Shown here: in pieces, positions 9,843 through 19,502 of the stretch
How positions within the stretch are numbered: the stretch's first letter is position 1
How the letters are laid out: each line of letters opens with the position of its first letter
From: an uncultured Acidimicrobiaceae bacterium
GTDB taxonomy: Bacteria; Actinomycetota; Acidimicrobiia; Spongiisociales; SHLN01
Assembly: GCA_947259275.1 (NCBI GenBank)
Contig: CAMYMH010000002.1
Coordinates: 1-64,000 of the forward strand
Length of the DNA: 64,000 bases
Direction of reading: 5' to 3'
Made by a program: the position numbers and the translations under genes
The notes under the pieces: generated by a model
Seen by the model: the letters and a program-made list of their open reading frames with translations, nothing else
Database searches by the model: none
What the model was told of the DNA's origin: nothing

Positions 9843-10032
9843 TTGCGGCTCGGCGGTAGTGAGGCAGTTGCCTTACTACCCGTTGACGCTGTGCCGACCA
9901 CGGTACCCGAGATTGCATCGATTAGAAAGGATTTCGCGCTCTTGAGGCGGTGGTTGTGAGGCCCGTTACCCTCCTCGCCGGCCCGGTAGGCTTCGCTCAG
10001 CCGTCATCGGAAGGAAGGGAGGCGAGCCGGCC

Positions 10033-10779
10033 ATGGCGACGATCCGTTCTTATCATCGCCCGCAGAGCATCCAGGATGCACTCGAGCTCATGGCGCGTAC
10101 CGATGTGGATGCCACCATCCTGGCCGGTGGAACGGTCGTCAACGGGCGCCCGGAACAGGATCCGATCGACGTTGTCGATTTGCAGGAGCTTGGTCTCGAT
10201 GGCATCGAGCCGGCCGGAGATCACCTCGAGATTGGCGCAATGGTTCGACTCAGCGATCTGGCTGAGAGCTATTTCATTCCTGCATTGCTCGGTGAGCTGG
10301 CGATTCGCGAGGCTCCGAACACACTTCGGAACGCGGCCACAGTTGGAGGCACCGTGGCCGCGGCCGATCCCGAGAGCGAGCTGCTGGCGGGCCTGCTGGC
10401 TTTCGAGGCGACCGTCTCGGTGGCGCAGTCCATCGGCACGCAGATCGTTCCCCTGCATAGCTTGCTGGCCGATCGCTCCCAACTGGGCCTCGGAATCATC
10501 ACCAGCGTCACGATCGCGGTCGGCGGTGATGCTACCGCCGAGCGAACCGGTCGAACGCCGGCTGATCGTCCCATCGTGATGGCCGTCGGGCGCCGAGCCG
10601 AAGACGGTTCTTTCTTGGTGGCACTTACCGGCGTGGATACGACGCCGGTCTTGTTGGGGACCGGTGACCTGGGCGGTCTTCGCCCGGTAGCCGACTTCCG
10701 CGGGTCGGCCCAATACCGGATGGAACTGGCCCGGATTCTGACCAGCCGGGTGAAGGCACGCCTGGGGGAGGATGCATGA
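10033..10779 (+). CDS. ygfM: FAD-binding subunit of molybdenum hydroxylase (YgfM/XdhB-like)
   Basis: ATILAGGTVVNGRPEQDPIDVVDLQEL...TLRNAATVGGTVAAADPESELLAGLLA; adjacent to XdhD-like gene. Confidence 0.8.
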   Translation: MATIRSYHRPQSIQDALELMARTDVDATILAGGTVVNGRPEQDPIDVVDLQELGLDGIEPAGDHLEIGAMVRLSDLAESYFIPALLGELAIREAPNTLRNAATVGGTVAAADPESELLAGLLAFEATVSVAQSIGTQIVPLHSLLADRSQLGLGIITSVTIAVGGDATAERTGRTPADRPIVMAVGRRAEDGSFLVALTGVDTTPVLLGTGDLGGLRPVADFRGSAQYRMELARILTSRVKARLGEDA

Positions 10780-13688
10780 AGCTCACCGTCACGGTCAATG
10801 GCATCGAGCGCAACTTCGCCTACCAGCCTCACGAGTCCCTCAAGGCGGTGTTGCGCAGAGAGGGCTACTACAGCGTTCGCTTCGGCTCGGAAACCGGCGA
10901 GACCGGCGCCGCCGCCGTTCTCCTCGACGGCCGGCTGGTATCGGCCGAGATCCTGCTGGCGGCGCAAGCCGATGGGCACGCGGTAGACACCGTGGAAGCC
11001 CTCGCCCCCGGGCGGGGCTTCGACCCGATTCAGGAGGCCTTCATCGTCACCGGGGCCATCCAATCCGGATATTCAACCCCCGCCATGATTCTCGCCGCCA
11101 AGGCTCTACTCGCCCGCAACCCGGATCCGACCGAGGAGGAAGTCCGCGACGTGCTGACCGGTATTCTCGACCGCGAAACCGGCTATCTGCGGCCGGTCCA
11201 GGCCATCCTGCGGGCCGCCGCAGTATTACGCGGGGATGAGGTCGAGCCGGTCGAGGCCTGGCTGGTGTCGGCCCTCACCGGGCCCGAGGTGGAGGGCCCG
11301 ACCGATCTCACCAGGCCGCTGTCGGACATTCCGATGGGTGCTCCACTTGTGATCCCGAGCCCCGAGGTTCCCGAGACCAACGTGGTGGGAAAGCCCGAGC
11401 GCAAGGTCGATGCCATCAAGCTGGCCAAAGGACGGCCCGCCTTCACCGACGACATCGAGATGCGGGGAATGCTCTACGCCAAGATGCTGTACAGCCCCCA
11501 CGCCCACGCCCACATCGTCGGCATTGACGACTCCCGGGCCCGTGAGCTTCCCGGGGTCCACGCCGTGCTCCACCATGAGAACACGGAGCGGGTGCGATAC
11601 GCCTCCGGCGGGCAGAGTTACCCCAACCCGCTCCCATACGACCAGGTGAGCTTCGATAACAAGGTCCGGTTCGTGGGCGACCGGGTGGCGGTGGTGGCGG
11701 CCGACAGCATCGAAATCGCCGAGGAGGCGGTCGGCCTCATCGACGTCACCTATGAGGTGCTCCCCGCCGTGTTCGATGAGCTCGAGGCAATCACGGGTGA
11801 CGCGCCGGTGATCCACGATGAAGATGACATGGACGGTGCTCATGACGCCGCCCGCAACATCGTGCACCACATGGAAGCCGAGGTGGGCGATGTGGCGGCC
11901 GGCTTCAAGAAGGCCCACCGGGTATTCGAGAACACCTATCGGGTTCACCAGGTGCAGCAGTGCCCGATCGAGCCCCACATCGCCATCGCCTACCTCGATA
12001 GCGACGAGCGGCTTGTGATCAGGACCTCCACGCAGGTTCCCTTCCATGTCAGGCGGATGGTGGCACCGCTGCTCGGGCTCCCGGTCAAGCAGATCCGTGT
12101 CATCAAGCCGCGCATCGGGGGCGGCTTTGGAGCCAAGCAGGAGATGCTCATCGAGGACGTTGTCGGCCATCTGGCGCTTGCTACCGGGCGCCCGGTCCGG
12201 CTCGAGCTGACCCGTGAGGAAGAGTTCATGTCGAGCCGGACCCGCCACCCCCAAACCATCACCTACCAGACCGGCGTCAGCAAAGATGGCCTGCTTGTCA
12301 GTCAGTCGATGCGGATCGTTGGGAACACCGGGGCGTATGGCACCCATGCCCTGACGGTTCAACAGGTGAGCGGCCTGCGGGGCTTGAGCTCTTACAACTC
12401 GCCGAACAAGCGTTTTGACTGCGACGTGGCCTACACGAATATCCCGGTGCCGGGCGCATATCGGGGCTATGGGGCCCCGCAGGCTCTGTTCGCCCTCGAA
12501 TCGCATATGGAGGACATCGCCGTCGAGCTGGGCATGGATCCGCTCGAGTTCCGCCGCCAGAACTGGACCAAGGTGGGAGATCCACTCGATATCGCCACCC
12601 GCCTCGGCGAAGGCGCCTCCGATATGGAGGTGGTGCCGGTCATCACCTCGAGCGGCCTCGAGGAGTGCGTGGCGCAGGGGGAACGAGCCATTGGGTGGCA
12701 CCGCCGTTCTGACCCGGAGTGGATCGCTCCACCCGACCGACCCCACATCCGGCGAGGGATCGGATTCGCCATGTGCATGCACGGCACCGCCATTCCCGGG
12801 CTCGACATGGGGGCAGCCAGCATCAAGATCAATGATGACGGCTCTTTCAATCTTCTGATTGGTGCCACCGACCTCGGGACCGGGGCGGACACCGTCCTCG
12901 CCCAGATGGCTGCTGAGGTGCTGGGCGTGCCACTGGAGGACATCGTCGTGTACGCCGCCGACACCGATATGACGCCATTCGACGTTGGCGCATACGCGTC
13001 GAGCACCACCTACGTATCGGGCATGGCGGTGAAGAAGGCAGCCGATGAGGTTCGGCGCCAAATCACCGAGCGGGCCGCCCTCATGCTCGACCTCGACTCG
13101 GCCGGCGAGGTGGACCTCGCCGACCGGCGGGCATTTGCCGCCGACGGGAAGGCAGTCGGCCTCGACGAGATCGCCCTCCACTCGCTCCACCAGGATCAGC
13201 AGCATCAGATCATGGCGACCGCATCGTACGTCTCGCCGGAGTCACCCCCGCCATACGCCGCCCAGTTCGCCGAGGTCGAGGTCGATATCGAGACCGGCCA
13301 GGTGACGGTCAAAGCTCTTGTCATGGCCGTGGACTGCGGGGTGCCAATCAATCCCATTACCTCGGCCGGCCAGGTGGAGGGAGGCATGATTCAGGCACTC
13401 GGCTACGGGCACTGCGAGGAGATGGCCTACGACCAGGCCGGCCGCATGGTCAACCCTCGCTTCGGGCCCTACAAGATCTACCGGGCGGATGAGATTCCCC
13501 GCATCGAGGCCTATCTGGTGCAAACGATGGAGAAGAGCGGACCGTTCGGGGCCAAGGCCATCGCCGAGATCCCAAAGGACGGCGTCGCCCCGGCCATCCG
13601 CAACGCCATCGGCAACGCCGCCGGCACCTGGATCGATCAGCTCCCGTTCACCCCCGAACGGGTGTTCAACGCATTACAGAGCACCTAG
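10776..13688 (+). CDS. xdhD: XdhD-like molybdopterin-binding subunit with Cys-less ferredoxin-like N-terminal domain
   Basis: 970 aa; GRPAFTDDIEMRGMLYAKMLYSPHAHA, IGGGFGAKQE, GAYRGYGAPQ, KSGPFGAKAIAEIP; N-terminal domain aligns with [2Fe-2S] domains but lacks the Cys ligands. Confidence 0.85.
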   Translation: MKLTVTVNGIERNFAYQPHESLKAVLRREGYYSVRFGSETGETGAAAVLLDGRLVSAEILLAAQADGHAVDTVEALAPGRGFDPIQEAFIVTGAIQSGYSTPAMILAAKALLARNPDPTEEEVRDVLTGILDRETGYLRPVQAILRAAAVLRGDEVEPVEAWLVSALTGPEVEGPTDLTRPLSDIPMGAPLVIPSPEVPETNVVGKPERKVDAIKLAKGRPAFTDDIEMRGMLYAKMLYSPHAHAHIVGIDDSRARELPGVHAVLHHENTERVRYASGGQSYPNPLPYDQVSFDNKVRFVGDRVAVVAADSIEIAEEAVGLIDVTYEVLPAVFDELEAITGDAPVIHDEDDMDGAHDAARNIVHHMEAEVGDVAAGFKKAHRVFENTYRVHQVQQCPIEPHIAIAYLDSDERLVIRTSTQVPFHVRRMVAPLLGLPVKQIRVIKPRIGGGFGAKQEMLIEDVVGHLALATGRPVRLELTREEEFMSSRTRHPQTITYQTGVSKDGLLVSQSMRIVGNTGAYGTHALTVQQVSGLRGLSSYNSPNKRFDCDVAYTNIPVPGAYRGYGAPQALFALESHMEDIAVELGMDPLEFRRQNWTKVGDPLDIATRLGEGASDMEVVPVITSSGLEECVAQGERAIGWHRRSDPEWIAPPDRPHIRRGIGFAMCMHGTAIPGLDMGAASIKINDDGSFNLLIGATDLGTGADTVLAQMAAEVLGVPLEDIVVYAADTDMTPFDVGAYASSTTYVSGMAVKKAADEVRRQITERAALMLDLDSAGEVDLADRRAFAADGKAVGLDEIALHSLHQDQQHQIMATASYVSPESPPPYAAQFAEVEVDIETGQVTVKALVMAVDCGVPINPITSAGQVEGGMIQALGYGHCEEMAYDQAGRMVNPRFGPYKIYRADEIPRIEAYLVQTMEKSGPFGAKAIAEIPKDGVAPAIRNAIGNAAGTWIDQLPFTPERVFNALQST

Positions 13689-13696
13689 CGCCGCCG

Positions 13697-14491
13697 ATGA
13701 ATACGGGTCACGATCTAAGAGTGCTTCGTCAGTTGACCGAAGCCGTCGAGTCCGGATCTCCGGTCGTGCTCGCCACGGTGGTTGCCACCCAGCGGTCGGT
13801 GCCGCGCCATGCCGGCACCAAGATGCTCGTTTATCAGGACGGCCGGCTGGCCGGGACCATCGGCGGCGGCGAGATGGAATCCCGGGTCATCGAAGAAGCC
13901 CGCGCCGCACTCGTTACTCGCCGCCCGCAACTGCTGGACTATTCCCTACTGGAACCCGCCCGCGGCGACCCCGGTGTGTGCGGCGGCGAAGTGAAGATCT
14001 ATTTGGAGCCCTATATGCCATCGCACACCATCCTCATCATCGGCGCCGGTCATGTTGGCCGGGCCGTCGTCGACCTGGCCGACTGGCTCGGATATCGCAC
14101 GATCGTCATCGATGATCGACCTGAGCGCCTCACCCAAGCCGAGCTGCCGAAGGCCGGTCAGCGGCTGGCGGGCTCGATCGGTGAGGCTCTGGATGGGTTG
14201 GAAATCACCGAAGGCACTTCGGTAGCGGTAGTCACCCGCAGCGTCGACCAGGACGTCGAAGCGATCCCGCGCCTGCTGGCGAGCCCCGCCGGATATATCG
14301 GCGTCATGGGAAGCGACCGGCGGTGGCGAGAAGTCAAAAACCGGCTGGAAGAGATGGGTATCGGTGAGGCCGAGCTCGAGCGGGTGCATGCCCCGATTGG
14401 ACTGGAAATCAATGCCGAAACTCTCGAGGAAATCGCCGTCTCCATCCTCTCGGAGATCATTCGAGTCCGTGGGGCGGGCGACCAGGCGTGA
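13697..14491 (+). CDS. xdhC: XdhC family molybdenum hydroxylase maturation protein
   Basis: VLATVVATQRSVPRHAGTKMLV, CGGEVKIYLEP, ILIIGAGHVGRAVVDLA, GYIGVMGSDRR. Confidence 0.85.
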   Translation: MNTGHDLRVLRQLTEAVESGSPVVLATVVATQRSVPRHAGTKMLVYQDGRLAGTIGGGEMESRVIEEARAALVTRRPQLLDYSLLEPARGDPGVCGGEVKIYLEPYMPSHTILIIGAGHVGRAVVDLADWLGYRTIVIDDRPERLTQAELPKAGQRLAGSIGEALDGLEITEGTSVAVVTRSVDQDVEAIPRLLASPAGYIGVMGSDRRWREVKNRLEEMGIGEAELERVHAPIGLEINAETLEEIAVSILSEIIRVRGAGDQA

Positions 14492-15294
14492 TGTTGTTCG
14501 GCGGTCACCTCATCGTCATCCGCGGCGGAGGTGACCTGGGCACCGGAGCCGCCTTCCGGCTCAGCCGGGCTGGTTTCCCCGTCGTAGCGCTCGAGCTGGC
14601 CGCCCCCCTCGCCATCCGGCGGGCGGTGGCTGTTTCCTCGGCGGTTGCCGCCGGGCGAGTGGTTGTCGAGGGCATGGCGGCCGAGCGGGTCGAGTCGGCG
14701 AAGTCGGCGGTCGAGATCGCCCGGACCGGCTCGGTGGCCGTGCTGGTTTCGCCTCGGGTTCCCGATGAGATCGATGGCCTCTTCGGGGTCATCGACGCCC
14801 GGCTCGCCAAGCGCAATCTGGACACTCGGATCGATCAGGCGGCGGTGGTGGTTGGGCTGGGACCGGGGTTCACCGCCGGGGTCGACTGTCATGCCGTGGT
14901 CGAGACCATGCGCGGCCATCACCTGGGAAGGGTTTTGTGGGAGGGATCGGCAGCCGCCGACACCGGGAGCCCGGGTGTCGTCGGGGGAGCGTCGGCACGG
15001 CGGGTGATCCGAGCCCCCCGAGACGGGCGGGTGACCTGGTCGGTGGAGATCGGTGACATCGTGGCCGAGGCGCAGCCGATTGGCCGGGTCGGGGAAACAC
15101 CGGTCGAGGCCACCATCGCCGGCGTGGTCCGGGGGCTCATCGCCGAGGGTCACACCGTGGCCGCGGACATGAAGGTGGGCGATATCGATCCCCGGGCAGA
15201 TCCCAGTGCCTGCTTCCAGATATCCGACAAGGCATTGGCCGTCGGCGGGGGAGTGGTGGAAGCCGTCCTGACCCGTATCAACCGGCTGTCGTGA
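14488..15294 (+). CDS. yqeB: YqeB/EF2563-type selenium-dependent molybdenum hydroxylase accessory protein
   Basis: IVIRGGGDLGTGAAFRLSRAGFPVVALELAAPLAIRRAVAVSSAV; context with YqeC. Confidence 0.85.
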   Translation: MMLFGGHLIVIRGGGDLGTGAAFRLSRAGFPVVALELAAPLAIRRAVAVSSAVAAGRVVVEGMAAERVESAKSAVEIARTGSVAVLVSPRVPDEIDGLFGVIDARLAKRNLDTRIDQAAVVVGLGPGFTAGVDCHAVVETMRGHHLGRVLWEGSAAADTGSPGVVGGASARRVIRAPRDGRVTWSVEIGDIVAEAQPIGRVGETPVEATIAGVVRGLIAEGHTVAADMKVGDIDPRADPSACFQISDKALAVGGGVVEAVLTRINRLS

Positions 15295-16010
15295 CCGTCG
15301 ATCTGATCGAACTCTTTGGCCTTCGGTCTCGTGAGCTGGTGGCTTTCACCGGCGGCGGAGGCAAGACGACGCTGTTGCTCGAGCTGAGCCGCCAGTTGGC
15401 GAATCGGGGTGACGGGGTGGTGGTCACTACCACCACCAAACTCGGGCTCGACCAGACCGACGGGGTCGAGATCGTGTGGTCACTCGACCTCTTCCAGGTT
15501 GAATCTGCCCTCGACGGCGCCGGAACGGTGTTCGTGCTCAGCGAGGGAGACGATTACAAGGTCCGCGGCTACGAGCCAGAGCTGGTCGACGAACTATTTG
15601 TCGACAGCAGCGCCGGATTTGTCCTGGTTGAGGCCGATGGATCGAGAGGTCGACCCCTCAAGGCTCCTGCCGACCACGAACCGGTCATACCTGCGGCCGC
15701 TACAGTCGTCGTCGTCGTCATGGGAGTTGACGCCGTGGGTCGCACGATCTTCGAGGCAGCTCACCGGCCCGGGACGGCCGCGGCACTCACGGGACTCGGC
15801 GAGCAGGAGCCGATCACCCCGAAGGCGGCGGCCGCAATCCTGACTCACCCGCAAGGGGGCCTGAAGGGCATTCCGGCCGAGGCCCGGGTCGTGATCGCCC
15901 TCACCAAGGTCGCGGTCGGCAACCGGGCAGCCGCCGCCCAGATCCATGATCTGGTGGCTCAGCACCGGCGGGTGCAGCGGGTCGTGACCATCCCACTCCT
16001 GGACGCTTGA
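15291..16010 (+). CDS. yqeC: YqeC-type selenium-dependent hydroxylase accessory protein
   Basis: VAFTGGGGKTTLLLELSRQLANRGDGVVVTTTTKLGL P-loop; EADGSRGRPLKAPADHEPVIP. Confidence 0.85.
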   Translation: MTVDLIELFGLRSRELVAFTGGGGKTTLLLELSRQLANRGDGVVVTTTTKLGLDQTDGVEIVWSLDLFQVESALDGAGTVFVLSEGDDYKVRGYEPELVDELFVDSSAGFVLVEADGSRGRPLKAPADHEPVIPAAATVVVVVMGVDAVGRTIFEAAHRPGTAAALTGLGEQEPITPKAAAAILTHPQGGLKGIPAEARVVIALTKVAVGNRAAAAQIHDLVAQHRRVQRVVTIPLLDA

Positions 16011-16053
16011 GTGCCCCAGCCGGCTAACCCACGGCCGTCCGTAGCATCCAGCC

Positions 16054-17004
16054 ATGCCACAGCAGGATGATGACGTGCTCGACGCCTACTCGGCGGTAGT
16101 GACGTCGGTAGCCGAACGCCTCACGCCTTCGGTCATGAACGTCGAGCTACGGAATACCGTTGGTCGCCGGACCGGTACCGGATCAGCCTTTGCGTTCTCT
16201 TCTGATGGCCTGGCGGTTACCTCTGCCCACGTAGTCGACGAGGCCGGCGGCGGGGTCGCCACCCTCGCCGATGGCAGGGCCTTCGACTTCGATGTTGTCG
16301 GGAGTGACCCGCTCTCCGACTTGGCGGCGCTCCGCCTGGCGGCCGACGACCTGTTACCGGTTGCGCTCGGCAACGCCGACCAGCTGCGGGTGGGGCAACT
16401 GGTGGTCGCCATCGGTAGCCCGCTCGGCTTCGCCGGGACGGTAACCGCCGGGGTAGTGAGCGCCCTCGGAAGGTCGCTTCCCACCCGACAGGGCAAGAAT
16501 GTTCGCCTGGTCGAAAACGTGATCCAGACCGATGCCGCCCTGCACCCCGGGAATTCCGGCGGTGCACTTGCCGACAGCGGCGGCCGGGTGGTGGGAGTCA
16601 ACACCGCGGTGGTCGGTGCCCCGATCGGCCAGGGTCTCGGCCTGGCGGTCCCCATCAATCGGATCACCCGGCAGATCATCTCTTCCCTCATTACCGAGGG
16701 ACGGAATCGGCGGGCATACCTCGGAGTTGCCGGCGGGATCCGCCCGCTGCCGCCCCGGATGGCCGAGAAGCTCGGCCGATCGGAAGGAGTCGAGGTGATC
16801 GAGGTGGTCCCGGGAAGCCCGGCCGAACTGGCGGGCCTGGTACCCGAGGACATTGTGGTATCGGTAGACGGAGACATCATTCACAGTGCCGGCGATCTCC
16901 AGGCCTCCATGACGTCGAGTCGTATCCGGCACCAGGTCGAGCTGGAGATCATTCGCAATGGGGCCCTTCAGCGGGTGACCGTGGTCCCCTCGGAGCTCAA
17001 CTAG
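16054..17004 (+). CDS. HtrA/DegP-like trypsin-family serine protease with PDZ domain
   Basis: His TSAHVVDEAG, Asp DPLSDLAALRL, Ser HPGNSGGAL; C-terminal PDZ. Confidence 0.9.
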   Translation: MPQQDDDVLDAYSAVVTSVAERLTPSVMNVELRNTVGRRTGTGSAFAFSSDGLAVTSAHVVDEAGGGVATLADGRAFDFDVVGSDPLSDLAALRLAADDLLPVALGNADQLRVGQLVVAIGSPLGFAGTVTAGVVSALGRSLPTRQGKNVRLVENVIQTDAALHPGNSGGALADSGGRVVGVNTAVVGAPIGQGLGLAVPINRITRQIISSLITEGRNRRAYLGVAGGIRPLPPRMAEKLGRSEGVEVIEVVPGSPAELAGLVPEDIVVSVDGDIIHSAGDLQASMTSSRIRHQVELEIIRNGALQRVTVVPSELN

Positions 17005-17660
17005 ACCGCCGGCGGGTTGAGATACTGCAGGTACTCCTCACACAACCGCATATGGGCCTCGCCCGCCGCCGCGTCGATGATCATGTACTGCTCGACCTCG
17101 CTCCCAACTGTTGGCGAGCGCCACAAGAGCTCGCTCATTTCCGGATGGACCTGCAGCACCCAACGTCGGAATGAATCCTCAACTGCCGGCAGCCCGGCCG
17201 GCAGTGGCCATTGGGCCACCCGCACACGGTGGTCCGTGATTTCGACGGTCAGGCTGGTGACGAGGGATCCGAGGCGAGCCACCTCGGCCGGTGCGGCCTG
17301 ATTGAAGAACCAGCCGTCTCCGAAACGCACCTGGCAAGTGACGAGCCCGGCGGTGCCGGTGGTGCATCCGTTGAGCGCAAGCGTCGCATTGGTTGCGATC
17401 AGCCATTCGCTGTGAGCCTGCCACGCCGGGTCGCCTTCCACCAGCAGCTCGCCGACCGCGGCGCGGTCGCTCTGGTTGATGGCGGCAACCAAGGCGGGCA
17501 GCGGCTGGGTGGTGGCGAGACTCCCGACGACCGCAAAGAGCGCCCACGTGGCTAGGACCGCCAATGCCACGCAGGCCACAGATTGTGCTATCCAATGGTC
17601 GCCTCGGCCCAAGCTCGGCGGTGGGATTGGCGACATCGGTCGGTGTTGCCGCGTCGGCAT
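17001..17660 (-). CDS. membrane-anchored hypothetical protein
   Basis: single N-terminal TM (VACVALAVLATWALFAVVGSLA); start uncertain. Confidence 0.6.
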   Translation of the reverse strand: MPTRQHRPMSPIPPPSLGRGDHWIAQSVACVALAVLATWALFAVVGSLATTQPLPALVAAINQSDRAAVGELLVEGDPAWQAHSEWLIATNATLALNGCTTGTAGLVTCQVRFGDGWFFNQAAPAEVARLGSLVTSLTVEITDHRVRVAQWPLPAGLPAVEDSFRRWVLQVHPEMSELLWRSPTVGSEVEQYMIIDAAAGEAHMRLCEEYLQYLNPPAV

Positions 17661-17798
17661 TTCTTACGAGCCTTTGCCCTCAAGCGCCTCCTGGCTAGGG
17701 CCGAAGTTCACGTTGTGAAAGGCCTACAACTCGGTGGGAATGGCTCTCGAAACTAGCCTTTCGCCTTCGGGGAGCGATACTTTGAGAGGCAGGACACC

Positions 17799-19430
17799 AT
17801 GCTGAGAGACGCAGCCGAAATCAAGGACGGGGCGACCGTCGATGCCGACCTCTGCATCGTCGGTGGCGGGCTGGCCGGAATCGCGCTCGCTTCCACTTTC
17901 CTTGACACCGAGACCCGGGTAGTTCTTCTCGAGAGCGGTCCGGTTGGGGAGTCCGCCGAGGCAGACGACCTGTCGAACGGTGAATCGACCGCGCACCCCT
18001 ACTTCCCACTCAGCGATGGCGCTCCCCGCCGCCTCGGCGGCGCCGCCGACCTGTGGGGTGCGTGGTGCCGTCCCTTCGACCCAATCGACTTTGAGGAGCG
18101 TGACTGGCCCTGGAGTGGATGGCCACTGACTGCCGAGGAGATGGCGCCCTATTACGAGAAGGCACGCCAGTTCCTGAGAATGTCTGAGCGCGGCTTCGCC
18201 GGCGAGGCGTGGGCGGATGGCCTCCCCCCGCTGTACCGCCACATCCAGGACACCACATCCCTCGAGGTCGGCGTCTGGCAAGAGAGCCCGCTGGCTCCTA
18301 TCTCGGAGGCGTACACCGGGCCGCTGGAGGCTTCCGAGAACCTCACCGTGTATGTGGGAGCCACGGTGCTCGAGGTCGTCCAGTCGGCCGACCTCGGAGC
18401 CATCGACGGTCTCGACGTCGCAACCTCAAACGGAAAGCGATTCACGGTCCGAGCCGACCAGTACGTTCTTGCCGGCGGAGCGCTCGGCACGGCCCGGTTG
18501 CTGCTCGCATCGAACAGCCGGGGAGGAGCGGGGGTCGGGAACGGCCATGGCATGGTGGGCCGATACTTCGCCGAGCATCCGCACATCGTCGCCGGCCGAA
18601 TTCCGCTGTCTCCTCCAGCTGCAACCGGCCGCCCGCGCTTTGCGGCCATCGACAGTGGCCTGCCCGGCACCTTCGCCCGCATCGAGATGGAGCGCCCCAA
18701 GGCGGGCATCCGGGCGGGGATCTTGCTCCCCGAAGACGTCAGAAGGCGAGAGAACCTCCTCAATGTGATCGCCCACTTGAGGCCGCCGAGCGTCGAACCT
18801 CCCCGGGTCGCCCTGGAGTTCTTCCGCGAGGTTCGCCACCAGAACATCAAGAAGGTGTTGAAAGGGATCCCCCAACTGCTTCGCCACATTCCGGAGGTCA
18901 TCAACGTCGTCTACCGGCGCCTGCTCAAACGACCCCGCGAGCTGGAGCTGTACGTACAGGCAGAGACCGCACCGAACCCGGACAGCCGGGTAGTGCTCTC
19001 CGCCGAGAAAGATACCTACGGGATGCCGCGCGCCGAGCTGCAATGGCGCATCGGCAGCCTCGACAAAGAGCTGCTGGCCCGCACCGTCACCCAGATGGGC
19101 TCCGAGCTCGAAGCCATGGGCCTGGGGCCACTCAGGATGGAACCGTGGGTGACCGATCCCGGTGACGTGTGGAGCACCGAGCCGTTCGGCGGGCTTCACT
19201 TGATGGGAACCACCCGGATGAGTGTCTCGCCCGAGGATGGGGTTGTCGATCCCGACGGGCGGGTACATGGCGTGGGCAATTTGTGGATCGTCGGCTCCTC
19301 GGTGTTCCCCTCCTACGGGTCCTCCAACCCGGGGATGACAATTGCCGCCACCACATTCCGGACTGGCGAGCGCCTTGCTCTTGAGCTGGGCGGCGAATCA
19401 CGCTCGAACGGCGACGACACGGTCGGCTAG
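17799..19430 (+). CDS. GMC family oxidoreductase
   Basis: N-terminal LCIVGGGLAGIALASTFL FAD motif, C-terminal GLHLMGTTRMS...NLWIVGSSVFPSYGSSNPGMTIAATTFRTG. Confidence 0.9.
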   Translation: MLRDAAEIKDGATVDADLCIVGGGLAGIALASTFLDTETRVVLLESGPVGESAEADDLSNGESTAHPYFPLSDGAPRRLGGAADLWGAWCRPFDPIDFEERDWPWSGWPLTAEEMAPYYEKARQFLRMSERGFAGEAWADGLPPLYRHIQDTTSLEVGVWQESPLAPISEAYTGPLEASENLTVYVGATVLEVVQSADLGAIDGLDVATSNGKRFTVRADQYVLAGGALGTARLLLASNSRGGAGVGNGHGMVGRYFAEHPHIVAGRIPLSPPAATGRPRFAAIDSGLPGTFARIEMERPKAGIRAGILLPEDVRRRENLLNVIAHLRPPSVEPPRVALEFFREVRHQNIKKVLKGIPQLLRHIPEVINVVYRRLLKRPRELELYVQAETAPNPDSRVVLSAEKDTYGMPRAELQWRIGSLDKELLARTVTQMGSELEAMGLGPLRMEPWVTDPGDVWSTEPFGGLHLMGTTRMSVSPEDGVVDPDGRVHGVGNLWIVGSSVFPSYGSSNPGMTIAATTFRTGERLALELGGESRSNGDDTVG

Positions 19431-19502
19431 ACGGACCTGCTGCCGCACCGGGCGTCATCCCGCATCGGATGAAGGCAACGCCCGACGAGACCTCACTCCT
19501 AG

